Below, one piece after another: positions 1 through 9,091 of a stretch of 34,455 nucleotides of DNA. The stretch spans positions 1 to 34,455 of the forward strand of contig CADBNW010000120.1 in the NCBI GenBank assembly GCA_902796025.1, in the 5' to 3' direction. The first letter of the stretch is position 1; every line of letters begins with the position of its first letter. The translations under genes were made by a program, and so were the position numbers. This DNA comes from an uncultured Eubacteriales bacterium. GTDB lineage: Bacteria > Bacillota > Clostridia > Christensenellales > Aristaeellaceae. The notes beneath the pieces are model-generated. The model saw only the letters and a list, made by a program, of their open reading frames with translations, searched no databases and was not told the origin of the DNA.

Positions 1-36
1 CACAATTCCTTTTGGTTATTTGTTTAGTCTATGTTA

Positions 37-69
37 AAAGTCACACCGCAGAATCTGTAGTGTGACTTT
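37..69. terminator. Stem-loop at left edge, possible terminator
   Basis: A 10-bp perfect stem (37-46 with 60-69) encloses a 13-nt loop. On the minus strand it is followed by a short T run, so it may stop leftward transcription. On the plus strand the T run is poor and it may simply add to the stronger hairpin just downstream. Confidence 0.45.
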
Positions 70-81
70 GTTGATGGTCTG

Positions 82-120
82 AGCGGCGGCAGACTTCCCT
101 GCCGCCGCTGTATTTCTTTT
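82..120 (+). terminator. Rho-independent terminator of an upstream gene
   Basis: An 11-bp GC-rich perfect stem (82-92 with 99-109) with a 6-nt loop is followed by a T-rich tract at 111-120. This is a strong intrinsic terminator for a plus-strand gene that ends left of the window. It isolates the flippase transcription unit from that gene. Confidence 0.8.
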
Positions 121-274
121 CAGAACAAGCTTCATAAATAAATAACAGGCGCAAGCGTGCAAAGGCGGCGCAAGCGATATACAATTTTGGCGTGTACCTG
201 TGCACGGAATCAAAACAGCTGGCCCGTTCGGTTTCTGTGCAAGGCGAACAAGCAAAACAGTCGGAGCTTTTAAA
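121..274 (+). promoter_or_regulatory. Leader region of the polysaccharide genes, weak promoter candidate
   Basis: This non-coding stretch lies between the terminator and the flippase start. A possible -10 (TACAAT, 180-185) sits 16 nt after a poor -35 (TGCAAA, 158-163), so the promoter call is tentative. The ribosome binding site CGGAG at 262-266, 8 nt before the ATG at 275, is clear and decides the start. Confidence 0.3.
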
Positions 275-1525
275 ATGACCCATTTGAAGGTACTCTTTGC
301 CAAGGTCAAAGCAAGCCTGCTCAACGGCATGCTGGGTGACGTCAGCTTAAAGCTGATTGCTAATGTTATAACGACCGTCATCCGCAACATCGTGGTATTG
401 CCTGCGCTGGCCCGGTATTTTACAAAGCCGGAATACGGTGAGTTGGTCACCGTCATCGGCATCATCACCACCATCACTGCTGGCTTTGGCAACGCCTTGC
501 TGTCTACGCGGCTTGTGATGGATTCCGACTACAGGCACAAAAAGTTTGAGGGCGACTTCAACAGCATTGGACTTATCGTCTCCCTGATCAGCATCGCAGC
601 CGTGTTTCCGATTCTTCACTTTTTCCCCTCTGTCAGCGGCGCGCAGGCGGTTTTTACCGTGCTGCTGCTGTTTACAGAAACCTATGTGGGCTATCATTCC
701 GGCTGGTTCATCCTGCGGCAGGCCTACAGACAGCTACTTATTTATACGCTGATCGGCGCGGCGGGCTTCGGGATCGGCCTAATGCTTACAAAGCTCACGG
801 GACTTTGGACGCTTACCTACCTGTGCTCCGACGTATGCTGCCTGGCTTTTCTGCTGCTTTTTTCCCCGCTCATCAGAGAAAAGAAGGGCTACACGCCCCT
901 TTTGCGCGTGATGCTGAACAAATACAGTCTGCTGTTTTTGACCACCCTTTTGACAAACGCCATCGCATATCTCGACAGGCTGCTACTATACCCTTTGATC
1001 GGCAGCGAGGCCGTAGCGACGTATACCACCGCCAGCATCTTCGGCAAGGCGTTCAATCTGGTCGCCATACCGGTATCCAGCATTCTGCTGGGCTACTACG
1101 CCACGGAAAAGATCAGGCTAACCCTCAAAAAATTCTGGCTGATCAGCGCGGTAAACCTGGCGCTGCTGGCACTGTTTTTGCTGGCTACGCGCCTTGCGGG
1201 CGTTTGGTTTACGGGGCTGCTGTATCCCTCCCTCATTGACGACGCGCGGCCCTTTATCCTGATCGCCAATTTGTCCAGCGCGCTTGGAGCCAGCGCGCAG
1301 ATCACAAAATCTGCCGCGCTAAAATATGCCAAAACCTATTGGACTTTACTTATCCAGGTGATTTATGCTATAATCTACGCAGGCGGAGGTTTGTTCGCCG
1401 CCAGGCGCTATGGTCTGAAGGGATTTGCCGAGGTGGTTTTGATTGCAAACACCATACAGCTTGCCATTTTGTATGTCGTTTGCACAAAAGCCCTTAAACA
1501 TTCTGCGGAGGTAGTATCAAAATGA
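275..1525 (+). CDS. Wzx-like polysaccharide flippase / oligosaccharide transporter
   Basis: A 416-residue polytopic membrane protein with about a dozen hydrophobic segments and few charges between them, as in the MOP superfamily (Wzx/RfbX/MVF-like). Such proteins flip undecaprenyl-linked oligosaccharides across the cytoplasmic membrane. The ATG at 275 is chosen because CGGAG lies 8 nt upstream and the first hydrophobic segment follows closely; an in-frame ATG at 200 would add 25 residues that look non-coding. Its stop overlaps the glycosyltransferase start by 4 nt (ATGA). The sugar-modifying genes downstream support a role in glycan export. The exact subfamily and substrate cannot be read from the sequence, and no polymerase (Wzy) is visible here. 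Confidence 0.8.
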   Translation: MTHLKVLFAKVKASLLNGMLGDVSLKLIANVITTVIRNIVVLPALARYFTKPEYGELVTVIGIITTITAGFGNALLSTRLVMDSDYRHKKFEGDFNSIGLIVSLISIAAVFPILHFFPSVSGAQAVFTVLLLFTETYVGYHSGWFILRQAYRQLLIYTLIGAAGFGIGLMLTKLTGLWTLTYLCSDVCCLAFLLLFSPLIREKKGYTPLLRVMLNKYSLLFLTTLLTNAIAYLDRLLLYPLIGSEAVATYTTASIFGKAFNLVAIPVSSILLGYYATEKIRLTLKKFWLISAVNLALLALFLLATRLAGVWFTGLLYPSLIDDARPFILIANLSSALGASAQITKSAALKYAKTYWTLLIQVIYAIIYAGGGLFAARRYGLKGFAEVVLIANTIQLAILYVVCTKALKHSAEVVSK

Positions 1526-2514
1526 GCGAAGCACCCGTGTCAGGAGCTGTCGATGTAAGCGTGTATGTGCTGACCTATTATCACGAGAATTACCTTGCAA
1601 AGGCGCTTGACAGTATCCTTGCACAGAAAACCAAATATCACTTTGAAATCGTGATTTCCGACGATTGCTCGAAGGATCAGACCGTGCACATCATAAAAGA
1701 GTACATGGAGCGCTATCCGGGAAAGATACGGGCCGCCTTCAACGAGCAAAACATCGGCATTCCCAAAAACGTCTTTCAGGCCAGGTGCATGTGCAGGGGC
1801 AAATACATCGTCTCACTGTCCGGCGACGATTATTGGATCGATCCCTGCAAGATCGAAAAGCAAGCCTCCTTTCTGGACAGTCACCCAGAGTACATCGCGG
1901 TTTGCAACGCGATGGAATTGCGTTACGACGACGAAGAAACGCCCTTTAGCGTATTGCCTGCAAAAAAGGAGCGCAATACCGTTTTCACACTGCAGGATTA
2001 CGAAAACGGAAAAGTCATCTATACACACGGCTTTATGATGCGCAATTTTTTCCTTACCGAGGAAGGACGCAACTATTTCCGGCAGGCGCAGGAGATCAGC
2101 GACAAGGTGGACGATGCCGTAGACAACATCCTGCTGCTGCGCAAGGGCAATATGTACATACTGGACGAAGTGACCGACGTATACCGCGTGCCTCGCAAAA
2201 AGGAAGGGCTCAACACCTACAACGCCCGCTACAGCAGGGTCGAAAAGCAGCGAAATTCCATCGAGCTGCTGAACAACCTCCACAAAGTCTTCGGCAGCGA
2301 GATCAATTTAAAAACAAAGTACACCCGCTCCTTTTCGGTTGCCATCTTAGATATGATCGTCAGCCGCAAACGGAAGGAATATATGGAGATCTACCGAACC
2401 ATTCCCGAGGTATACCGCAAGCCCTTCTTTAAGGGCATCTTCTGGGCAAGCATACCCGAAGCGATAAGCTTTGCGTTTGGCAGGGTGCGAAACCTGCTAA
2501 AAGGGAAAAACTGA
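1522..2514 (+). CDS. Family 2 glycosyltransferase (GT-A fold)
   Basis: A 330-residue cytoplasmic enzyme that probably adds one sugar to a lipid-linked glycan. The N-terminal 110 residues carry the GT2 features: an opening beta strand ([16 protein letters not shown]), the nucleotide-binding SDDCSKDQT, and the metal-binding GDD in SLSGDDYW. The C-terminal half is less typical and may hold acceptor specificity. A strong ribosome binding site (GGAGG) precedes the ATG, which overlaps the flippase stop by 4 nt, so translation is probably coupled. Donor and acceptor are unknown; the neighbours suggest a deoxyamino sugar in the glycan. Confidence 0.87.
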   Translation: MSEAPVSGAVDVSVYVLTYYHENYLAKALDSILAQKTKYHFEIVISDDCSKDQTVHIIKEYMERYPGKIRAAFNEQNIGIPKNVFQARCMCRGKYIVSLSGDDYWIDPCKIEKQASFLDSHPEYIAVCNAMELRYDDEETPFSVLPAKKERNTVFTLQDYENGKVIYTHGFMMRNFFLTEEGRNYFRQAQEISDKVDDAVDNILLLRKGNMYILDEVTDVYRVPRKKEGLNTYNARYSRVEKQRNSIELLNNLHKVFGSEINLKTKYTRSFSVAILDMIVSRKRKEYMEIYRTIPEVYRKPFFKGIFWASIPEAISFAFGRVRNLLKGKN

Positions 2515-2515
2515 C

Positions 2516-2533
2516 CTGTGCGTTCTCGCACAG
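2516..2533 (+). other. Intra-operon stem-loop
   Basis: A perfect 7-bp stem (2516-2522 with 2527-2533) with a 4-nt loop starts just after the glycosyltransferase stop and ends before the GGAG ribosome binding site of the aminotransferase. No T run follows, so it is not a standard terminator. It could protect an upstream mRNA end or tune expression between the two genes. Confidence 0.45.
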
Positions 2534-2546
2534 AACTGGAGCAAGC

Positions 2547-3641
2547 ATGAAAATACCGTTTGTAACCTTTCTTCCCATGGAGCGGGAGCTGGACAGCGAA
2601 ATCAGATCAGCCTTTGACCGCGTCTTTACCCAAAGCTGGTATATCGATGGCGTAGAGGATAAGGCCTTCGACAAGGCTTTTGCCGAGTATTGCCACGCAG
2701 ACTACTGCGTCGGCGTGGGAAATGGTCTGGACGCCCTCATGCTCTCGCTGAAGGCCCTTGGCGTCAAGGAAGGGGATGAAGTGATCGTTCCCTCAAACAC
2801 CTATATAGCGACCGCCCTTGCGGTCACTTACGTTGGAGCAACTCCCGTATTTGTGGAGCCGGACATCAGGACCTTCAACATCGATCCCAAGCGCATCGAA
2901 GCCGCTATCACGGAAAAAACAAAAGCCATCATTCCCGTGCATCTCTACGGTCAGGCCTGCGACATGGATCCCATCATGGCTGTCGCCAGGAAGCATCATC
3001 TGTGGGTGGTAGAGGATTGCGCTCAGGCGCACGGAGCCACCTATAAGGGCCAAAAGGTGGGTACCTTCGGTGATGCAGCGGGCTTCAGCTTTTATCCCGG
3101 CAAGAACCTTGGCGCGTTGGGCGACGCGGGCGCTGTGGTGACCAACAATAAAGACCTTGCAGACATGGTGCGCGCCCTTGGTAATTACGGTTCCGACTAC
3201 AAATATCATCATATTTACAAGGGCAACAACAGTCGCCTGGACGAACTGCAGGCAGCGTTGCTGCTTGCAAAGCTCCCCCATCTGGATCGGATGAACGCAG
3301 AGCGCAGACGCGTTGCAGGCATCTTTACCAGCGAAATCAAAAATGATAAGGTCATCCTCCCCGTCGTCCTTCCAGACTGCGTACCGGTATGGCATATCTA
3401 CGGCATCCGCTGCAAGGAGCGCGACGCTTTGGAAAAGCATTTAAACGCGAAAGGCATCGGCACCAACAAGCACTACCCCACGCCCATGCATTTGCAGGAA
3501 TGTTATCGCGATCTGAATATCCCCGAAGGCGCTTTGCCGATTGCCGAAGAGATCAGCCGCACGGAGCTCAGTATCCCTCTCTTTTACGGCATGACTGACG
3601 AAGAGATTCGATACATCGTCGACGCGATCAATGAATTTTAG
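2547..3641 (+). CDS. DegT/DnrJ/EryC1 sugar aminotransferase (FdtB/QdtB-like)
   Basis: A 364-residue PLP enzyme of the sugar aminotransferase family, expected to aminate a nucleotide-linked keto-deoxysugar using glutamate. The Schiff-base lysine is K186 in [16 protein letters not shown], and the PLP-nitrogen-binding aspartate is D157 in [10 protein letters not shown]. Length and motifs match the family. The gene lies 32 nt after the glycosyltransferase and 9 nt before a gene containing an FdtA-type 3,4-ketoisomerase. That pairing is known from dTDP-3-amino-3,6-dideoxyhexose pathways (Fuc3NAc, Qui3NAc), so C3 amination of dTDP-3-keto-6-deoxyhexose is inferred. Which C4 epimer is made cannot be told from this protein. 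Confidence 0.88.
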   Translation: MKIPFVTFLPMERELDSEIRSAFDRVFTQSWYIDGVEDKAFDKAFAEYCHADYCVGVGNGLDALMLSLKALGVKEGDEVIVPSNTYIATALAVTYVGATPVFVEPDIRTFNIDPKRIEAAITEKTKAIIPVHLYGQACDMDPIMAVARKHHLWVVEDCAQAHGATYKGQKVGTFGDAAGFSFYPGKNLGALGDAGAVVTNNKDLADMVRALGNYGSDYKYHHIYKGNNSRLDELQAALLLAKLPHLDRMNAERRRVAGIFTSEIKNDKVILPVVLPDCVPVWHIYGIRCKERDALEKHLNAKGIGTNKHYPTPMHLQECYRDLNIPEGALPIAEEISRTELSIPLFYGMTDEEIRYIVDAINEF

Positions 3642-3650
3642 AGGTGGCAT

Positions 3651-4562
3651 ATGCACTTAAGAAGGCTTGAATTGAAAGATGCGGCGCCAATGCTTGAGTG
3701 GATGCACGATTGCAGCGTCACGCAATACATGCGCGGCAATTTTTCAGCCAAAACGTATCAGGATGCCGAATCGTTCATCATATCCAGTTGGACCGACAAA
3801 GACAATATACACTTGGCCATCGCCACTGACGCTGATGGATACATGGGCACTGTCAGTTTAAAAAACATTGAGAATAAAAGTGCAGAGTTTGCAATCACTG
3901 TGCGCGCTGATGCCATGGGACACGGTTATGCCTGGTTCGGCATGGAGAGCATTATTAATAAGGCTTTTCATGAGCTTGACCTGGAAAGCGTTTACTGGTG
4001 TGTTTCTTTGAATAATCAAAGAGCCATCCGCTTTTATGACAAGCACAATTTTCACGAGGTATTTGATATTCCTCAGCATTTGTCTGAGCGATACAAGGGT
4101 ATTGAAAATCTAAAATGGTATTCTGTGCTGAAAGGCGATCTGCTCGATACTCGTGCTTCCGTTGCCGGATGCAGGATAATGCACATAAATACCGTGCCAA
4201 CCATTGGTTCAGGCGAGCTTTCCTTCTTTGAGGAAATACGCGATATTCCTTTCGACATCAAAAGGTTCTACTACATTTCAAAAGTTCCGGAAGGGGTTCG
4301 CAGAGGATTCCACGCGCATAAGGAATTAAAGCAATTACTGTTTTGTCCCTATGGCCGCATTCAGCTGCTGCTTGAAAACCAGCATGGGCGTGAAGAGATA
4401 GAGCTTTCAGACCCGAGCATAGGCGTTTTGATCGAAGAGTGCACATGGAGAGAGATGCTATGGCTGCAAAACGATTCTGTCCTGTGCGTAGCCGCATCAG
4501 ATTTCTATAAGCCCGATGATTACATACGGGACTATAGCGCTTTCAAGGCTTTTATAAATTAG
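3651..4562 (+). CDS. GNAT acetyltransferase fused to FdtA/QdtA-like sugar 3,4-ketoisomerase
   Basis: A 303-residue two-domain protein. Residues 1 to about 145 resemble RimJ/RimL-type GNAT N-acetyltransferases, including an acetyl-CoA loop around [10 protein letters not shown] (88-97) and the late [14 protein letters not shown] segment. Residues about 175-303 are a cupin of the WxcM/FdtA family: [14 protein letters not shown] carries the two expected active-site histidines (H221, H223), followed by the family hallmarks WREM and DDYIRDY near the end. FdtA/QdtA enzymes turn dTDP-4-keto-6-deoxyglucose into the 3-keto sugar. The neighbouring aminotransferase would aminate it, and the GNAT half could acylate the amine, placing the first and last steps on one chain. 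By eye it is the most AT-rich gene in the window. Confidence 0.82.
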   Translation: MHLRRLELKDAAPMLEWMHDCSVTQYMRGNFSAKTYQDAESFIISSWTDKDNIHLAIATDADGYMGTVSLKNIENKSAEFAITVRADAMGHGYAWFGMESIINKAFHELDLESVYWCVSLNNQRAIRFYDKHNFHEVFDIPQHLSERYKGIENLKWYSVLKGDLLDTRASVAGCRIMHINTVPTIGSGELSFFEEIRDIPFDIKRFYYISKVPEGVRRGFHAHKELKQLLFCPYGRIQLLLENQHGREEIELSDPSIGVLIEECTWREMLWLQNDSVLCVAASDFYKPDDYIRDYSAFKAFIN

Positions 4563-4645
4563 AATTAAAGCACTGTCGCATAGGTTTTCTTTTAGAATAC
4601 AGCACACTTTCCGGCTCCCCGGAGCTGATCAAACAGGAGGTTATC

Positions 4646-6304
4646 ATGTCAAAGTACGCTATAGGCATCGATTACGGCACTCTTTCCGCACGGGCGCTGG
4701 TGTGCGAGATCGGCACCGGGCGCGAGGTGGGCGAGGCCGTCTACGAGTACCGCCACGCCGTGATGGACGAGCGCCTGCCGGACGGCACGCGGCTGAAGCC
4801 GGACTGGGCGCTGGAGCATCCCGACGACTATCTGGAGGCGCTTTGCACCTGCGTGCCCCAGGCCGTGAAAAACGCCGGGGTGGCGAAGGAGGACGTGATC
4901 GGCGTAGGCATCGACTTTACCGCCTGCTCGCTGGTGCCCGTGGACAAAAACGGCGACGCCATGTGCAAAAAATACCCCTCCGAGCCGCACGCTTACGTAA
5001 AATTGTGGAAGCATCACGCGGCGCAGGCGCAGGCCAACCGCTTAAACGAGATCGCCTCCCAGCGCGGCGAAAAATGGCTGGCCCGCTACGGCGGCAAGAT
5101 CTCCTCCGAGTGGATGTTCCCAAAGATCTGGCAGATGATCGACGAGGCCCCCTGGCTGTACGACGAGACCGACCGCTTTATGGAGGCGGGCGACTGGGTC
5201 GTGATGCAGATGACCGGCAACGAGACCCGAAACAGCTGCATGGCCGGCTACAAAGCCATCTGGAACAAGCGCGAGGGCTATCCCTCCAAAGAGTTTTTGA
5301 AGGCCTGCCACCCAAAGCTTGAAAACGTGGTTGAGGAAAAGCTTGGCCCCGTCTCCCCCATCGGCAGCAAGGCCGGCGGCCTTACCCCGAAAATGGCGGA
5401 GCTGATGGGCCTTATGCCCGGCACGGCCGTTGCGGTCAGCAACGTGGACGCGCACGTGTCCCTGCCCGCGGCGGGGCTTACGGAGAAGGGCTCCATGCTT
5501 ATGATCATGGGCACCTCCACCTGTCACATCATGCTGGGGGACGAGGAGCGCATCGTGCCCGGCATGTGCGGCGTGGTCGAGGACGGCGTGATCCCCGGAC
5601 TTATGGGCTACGAGGCCGGACAAAGCTGCGTGGGCGACCACTTCAACTGGTTCGTGGACAACTGCTTCCCCGCAAACTATGCCGAAAAGGCAAAGGCGCT
5701 GGGTATGAACGCCCATCAGTACCTGACCAGCCTTTGCGAAAACAAAAAGCCCGGCGAGACGGGCCTATTGGCCCTCGACTGGTGGAACGGCAACCGCTCC
5801 GTGCTTGTGGACGTGGATCTTACCGGCATGATGCTTGGCATGACCCTGACCACCGCGCCTGAAGACATCTACCGCGCGCTGATCGAGGCCACGGCCTACG
5901 GAACGCGCATGATCATAGACACCTTTGAGGAAAACGGCGTAAAGGTGGATAAGCTCTACGCCTGCGGCGGCATCTCCCAGAAGAACCCCTTCCTTATGCA
6001 GGTGTATGCGGACGTATTAAAGCGCGAGATCCGCATCGCGCGCTCCACGCAGACCCCGGCTCTGGGCAGCGCCATGTTCGGCGCAGTCGCCGCGGGAAAG
6101 GCCGCAGGCGGTTACGACCGCATCGAGGACGCCGCCGCAGAAATGGGCGGCACCCTGCCCGTGGTCTACCGGCCAGACGCCCAGCGCGCCGAGATCTACG
6201 AAAAGCTGTATCAGGAATATAAGCTTTTGCACGACTACTTCGGCCGCGGCGCAAACGACGTGATGAAGCGCTTAAAGGACATCAAAAAAGCGCAGAGCAA
6301 CTGA
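4646..6304 (+). CDS. araB: Ribulokinase (FGGY carbohydrate kinase)
   Basis: A 552-residue cytoplasmic kinase matching full-length ribulokinases, which phosphorylate L-ribulose at O5 in arabinose breakdown. The first phosphate-binding loop ([12 protein letters not shown], from residue 7), the [17 protein letters not shown] segment and the likely catalytic aspartate D268 in [13 protein letters not shown] are present, as is the C-terminal [17 protein letters not shown]-binding segment. A strong AGGAGG ribosome binding site precedes the ATG. No araA, araD, araR or sugar transporter is nearby, so the enzyme stands alone here and other ribulose-like substrates are possible. Base composition switches to GC-rich at this gene. 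The 83 nt upstream show no consensus promoter. Confidence 0.9.
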   Translation: MSKYAIGIDYGTLSARALVCEIGTGREVGEAVYEYRHAVMDERLPDGTRLKPDWALEHPDDYLEALCTCVPQAVKNAGVAKEDVIGVGIDFTACSLVPVDKNGDAMCKKYPSEPHAYVKLWKHHAAQAQANRLNEIASQRGEKWLARYGGKISSEWMFPKIWQMIDEAPWLYDETDRFMEAGDWVVMQMTGNETRNSCMAGYKAIWNKREGYPSKEFLKACHPKLENVVEEKLGPVSPIGSKAGGLTPKMAELMGLMPGTAVAVSNVDAHVSLPAAGLTEKGSMLMIMGTSTCHIMLGDEERIVPGMCGVVEDGVIPGLMGYEAGQSCVGDHFNWFVDNCFPANYAEKAKALGMNAHQYLTSLCENKKPGETGLLALDWWNGNRSVLVDVDLTGMMLGMTLTTAPEDIYRALIEATAYGTRMIIDTFEENGVKVDKLYACGGISQKNPFLMQVYADVLKREIRIARSTQTPALGSAMFGAVAAGKAAGGYDRIEDAAAEMGGTLPVVYRPDAQRAEIYEKLYQEYKLLHDYFGRGANDVMKRLKDIKKAQSN

Positions 6305-6337
6305 TCCGGGCCTTTGGTCCATTTCTGCAAGAGCTTC

Positions 6338-7276
6338 ATGACGACTGATCTAAACCTTACCGAGTGCACGCTGTGCCCCAGGCGCTGCGGCGCAGCGCGC
6401 GGGCCCGAAAGAGGCGGCGGCTTTTGCGCTCAGGGCGTTTTGCCGCGCCTTGCGCGCGCGGCGCTGCACTTTGACGAGGAGCCGTGCATAAGCGGAAAAG
6501 CCGGCAGCGGCGCGGTGTTCTTTTCCGGCTGCACGTTAAAGTGCGTGTTCTGCCAGAACTATTCCATCAGCCACGAGGGCTTTGGCCGCTGCGTGGACGC
6601 AGGACGGCTGCGCGAGATCTATTTTGAGCTGATCGAGCAGGGCGCGCAGAACATCAACCTCGTAAGCGGCACGCCCTTTGTGCCCGCCATCATCGATTCG
6701 CTTAAAGGCGGCCTGCCCGTGCCGGTAGTTTGGAATTCCAGCGGCTACGAGCGCGTGGAAACGCTGAAGGCCCTGGAGGGGCTGATAAGCGTGTACCTGC
6801 CGGACTTTAAATACATGGACGGCGAGCTTGCAAGGCGCTTAAGCGGCGCGGAGAACTATCCCGAGGTCGCGGTAAACGCCATTGAAGAGATGCTGCGCCA
6901 GACGGGGCCGCGTCCCCTCTACGACGAAAACGGGCGGATGCTGCGCGGCACGCTGATCCGCCACCTGGTGCTGCCGGGGCAATTGGACAACACAAAGCAG
7001 GTCCTTCGGCGCATCAAATGGGATTTTGAGGGAACGCCGGTTTCCCTCATGGCGCAGTACGTGCCGATGGGGCGCGCCTTCGACTATCCCGGCATCGACC
7101 GCCCGCTCACGCAGGCGGAGTACGACGAGGCCGCCGAATACATGCAGCGTCTTGGGCTTGAAAACGGCTATACACAGGAGCTCAGCTCCGCCACCAGCCG
7201 CATGACCCCGGCCTTCGACTTAAGCGGCGTTATAGGCAGCGCCGCAAAGAATCCAACACAACAGGAGAACCCTTAA
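6338..7276 (+). CDS. Radical SAM protein, PflX/PflA-like (COG1313 type)
   Basis: A 312-residue iron-sulfur protein resembling pyruvate formate-lyase activating enzymes. The radical SAM cluster motif CTLKCVFC gives cysteines at about residues 65, 69 and 72, preceded by an N-terminal CTLCPRRCG cysteine pair typical of the uncharacterised PflX group. The conserved PDFKYMD and AQYVPMGRA segments also fit that group. The true substrate of PflX-like proteins is not established, and no glycyl radical enzyme gene is nearby. The ATG at 6338 is preferred over an in-frame TTG at 6314 because the extra residues look non-coding. The stop is 5 nt before the YycJ-like gene. Confidence 0.82.
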   Translation: MTTDLNLTECTLCPRRCGAARGPERGGGFCAQGVLPRLARAALHFDEEPCISGKAGSGAVFFSGCTLKCVFCQNYSISHEGFGRCVDAGRLREIYFELIEQGAQNINLVSGTPFVPAIIDSLKGGLPVPVVWNSSGYERVETLKALEGLISVYLPDFKYMDGELARRLSGAENYPEVAVNAIEEMLRQTGPRPLYDENGRMLRGTLIRHLVLPGQLDNTKQVLRRIKWDFEGTPVSLMAQYVPMGRAFDYPGIDRPLTQAEYDEAAEYMQRLGLENGYTQELSSATSRMTPAFDLSGVIGSAAKNPTQQENP

Positions 7277-7281
7277 CATTC

Positions 7282-8112
7282 ATGGAATTGCTGTTTTCGC
7301 CGCTATTTTCGGGTTCAGACGGCAACTGCACCTACGTCGGCACCCGTGAGGAAGCGGTGATCGTGGACGCGGGCATGTCCATGCGCGCCATCTTGGAAGA
7401 AATGGACCGGGCGCAGCTGGATCCCGGCGCGGTGCGCGCGCTGCTTGTCACCCACGAGCACACGGATCACATAAACGGCGTGGGCGCGCTTGCAAGAAAG
7501 CTGAACGTGCCCATCTACGCGACCCCCGGCACCTGGCGCGGCATGGAAAAGCGCGCCGGTAAATTGCAGCCCGGGCAGAGGCGGGAAATCGAATGCGGCG
7601 CGGATTTCTATATCGGAAACATCAACGTCACCCCCTTTTCCACCCTGCACGACACGAACGAGCCCTGCGGCTACGCCTTCGACCTTGGCGGGCTGCGGGC
7701 GTCGATCGCGACCGATATCGGCTGCGTGCGCGAAAACTGGCTGAGCACCGTGCTCGGCAGCGACATCGTGCTGCTCGAGGCGGACTACGACCCCGACATG
7801 CTGATGGCGGGCTTTTATACTTATGAGCTAAAGCGCCGCATCCGGGGCACGCACGGGCATCTTTCAAACGAGGACGCCGGGAAGGCCGCCTGCCGTCTGG
7901 TCGCCTCCGGCACAAAGCACATCATCCTGGGACATATGAGCAAAAACAACAACTTTCCGGAGCTTGCCCTGCGCACCGTAGAGGACATCCTGGCGCAGGA
8001 GGGCTACCTGTGCGGGCGGGACGTAAACCTGTACGTGGCCCGGCGCGAAGGATTGACCGGGGTGTTCCGCATAGCAAGCGCGCCCGACGAGGAGCAGTGC
8101 AATGCAGGGTGA
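7282..8112 (+). CDS. YycJ/WalJ-like metallo-beta-lactamase-fold hydrolase
   Basis: A 276-residue metallohydrolase. Metal ligands are visible in THEHTDH (57-63), STLHD (H123) and ATDIG (D145), with further histidines in GTHGHLSNE and ILGHMSKNN. The SGSDGNCTYVG opening is typical of the YycJ family, linked to cell wall/DNA maintenance and nuclease-like activity in low-GC Gram-positives. In Bacillus-type genomes yycJ lies with walRK and near rlmH; here RlmH is two genes downstream but the WalRK kinase pair is absent. It overlaps the next gene by 11 nt. The ribosome binding site is ACAGGAGAA. Confidence 0.86.
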   Translation: MELLFSPLFSGSDGNCTYVGTREEAVIVDAGMSMRAILEEMDRAQLDPGAVRALLVTHEHTDHINGVGALARKLNVPIYATPGTWRGMEKRAGKLQPGQRREIECGADFYIGNINVTPFSTLHDTNEPCGYAFDLGGLRASIATDIGCVRENWLSTVLGSDIVLLEADYDPDMLMAGFYTYELKRRIRGTHGHLSNEDAGKAACRLVASGTKHIILGHMSKNNNFPELALRTVEDILAQEGYLCGRDVNLYVARREGLTGVFRIASAPDEEQCNAG

Positions 8113-9091
8113 AGGCTTCGTCATGCAGGGCCAGGAGCGCAGGCCCTCCCGGCGGCAGGCGCAGATCTTGCTGTTTACGGCGATGCTGGGCCTGTTTGTG
8201 TGCAGCTTCTTTATCGGCTTTCTGAGGGCCTTGAACCAGCGCCTCGGCATCGCACACGGCGAATTGTTCTACACCGCGGCGACGAGCGTGATCTACTATA
8301 CCCTGTTTATCATCCTGCCCGCCGGGCTTTTTGCCATAAGGCAGCCGGGTCTTGGCGAAAACATCCGCTTTAAGCCCCTTGGCGGGCGCGCGGCGTTTCT
8401 GATCGTGCTTTGCGCCCCCTTTGGCGTACTGTTTTCCACCTACGCAAACGCCCTGTGGCTTACGCTCATCCAGGCGCTTGGCGGCGTCATCCCCCCATCG
8501 CCCTCGGTACACGCTGGCAGCAGCGCGGAGCTCATCGGCCTGATTTGCGTAAGCGCGATTTTGCCCGCCGTGTGCGAGGAGCTGCTGTTTCGCGGCATGC
8601 TTCTAAGCGCCTGGGAGGAAAAGGGCTCCATCCGCGCCATGCTCATCGTGACTGTCTGGTTTACCATGATGCACGGCAGCATCGAAAGCATCCCCGCGCA
8701 GTTTATCGGCGGCCTGATCATGGCGTTTTTGGTGATCTGCACAGATTCGCTGTTTGCGGGCATCGTCTACCACACCGTGTATAACGCCCTTGTGCTGATC
8801 ATCAACAACGCTTCCAGCGAAACGGAGGCTGTCACGGGCAGCTATTACGAAGCCCTTGGCGGCGCATCCGGCATGGTGAGCGTAGTGCTGCTTGGGCTGA
8901 TTATGGGCGGCATGCTGTTTTTCCTTTTGCGCAGACTGTATAAAGGCTATTGCGCCAAGGGCTTTGGCTTTGCGCCCGCTAAGGCGCGTAAATGCGCTGT
9001 CAGCGAATACGTGATCATCTTGTGCTGCGCCGCGCTGGGGCTTATGCTGTACGCGATGAATCTTGCAGAGATCCTTGGAGTTGCAGGATGA
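8102..9091 (+). CDS. CPBP-family intramembrane metalloprotease (CAAX protease-like)
   Basis: A 329-residue membrane protein with about eight hydrophobic segments and the three Abi/CPBP motifs: CEELLFRG (E159, E160, R164), FTMMHG (H191) and VYHTVYN (H224, N228). Related proteins cleave membrane-embedded substrates or protect producers from bacteriocins; the bacterial substrate is generally unknown. The ATG at 8102 has AGGAG just upstream; a second in-frame ATG at 8123 is possible. The gene sits between the YycJ-like gene (11-nt overlap) and rlmH (4-nt ATGA overlap), the place where an HtrA-type serine protease gene is found in some Firmicutes. It may fill a similar quality-control niche. Confidence 0.88.
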   Translation: MQGEGFVMQGQERRPSRRQAQILLFTAMLGLFVCSFFIGFLRALNQRLGIAHGELFYTAATSVIYYTLFIILPAGLFAIRQPGLGENIRFKPLGGRAAFLIVLCAPFGVLFSTYANALWLTLIQALGGVIPPSPSVHAGSSAELIGLICVSAILPAVCEELLFRGMLLSAWEEKGSIRAMLIVTVWFTMMHGSIESIPAQFIGGLIMAFLVICTDSLFAGIVYHTVYNALVLIINNASSETEAVTGSYYEALGGASGMVSVVLLGLIMGGMLFFLLRRLYKGYCAKGFGFAPAKARKCAVSEYVIILCCAALGLMLYAMNLAEILGVAG

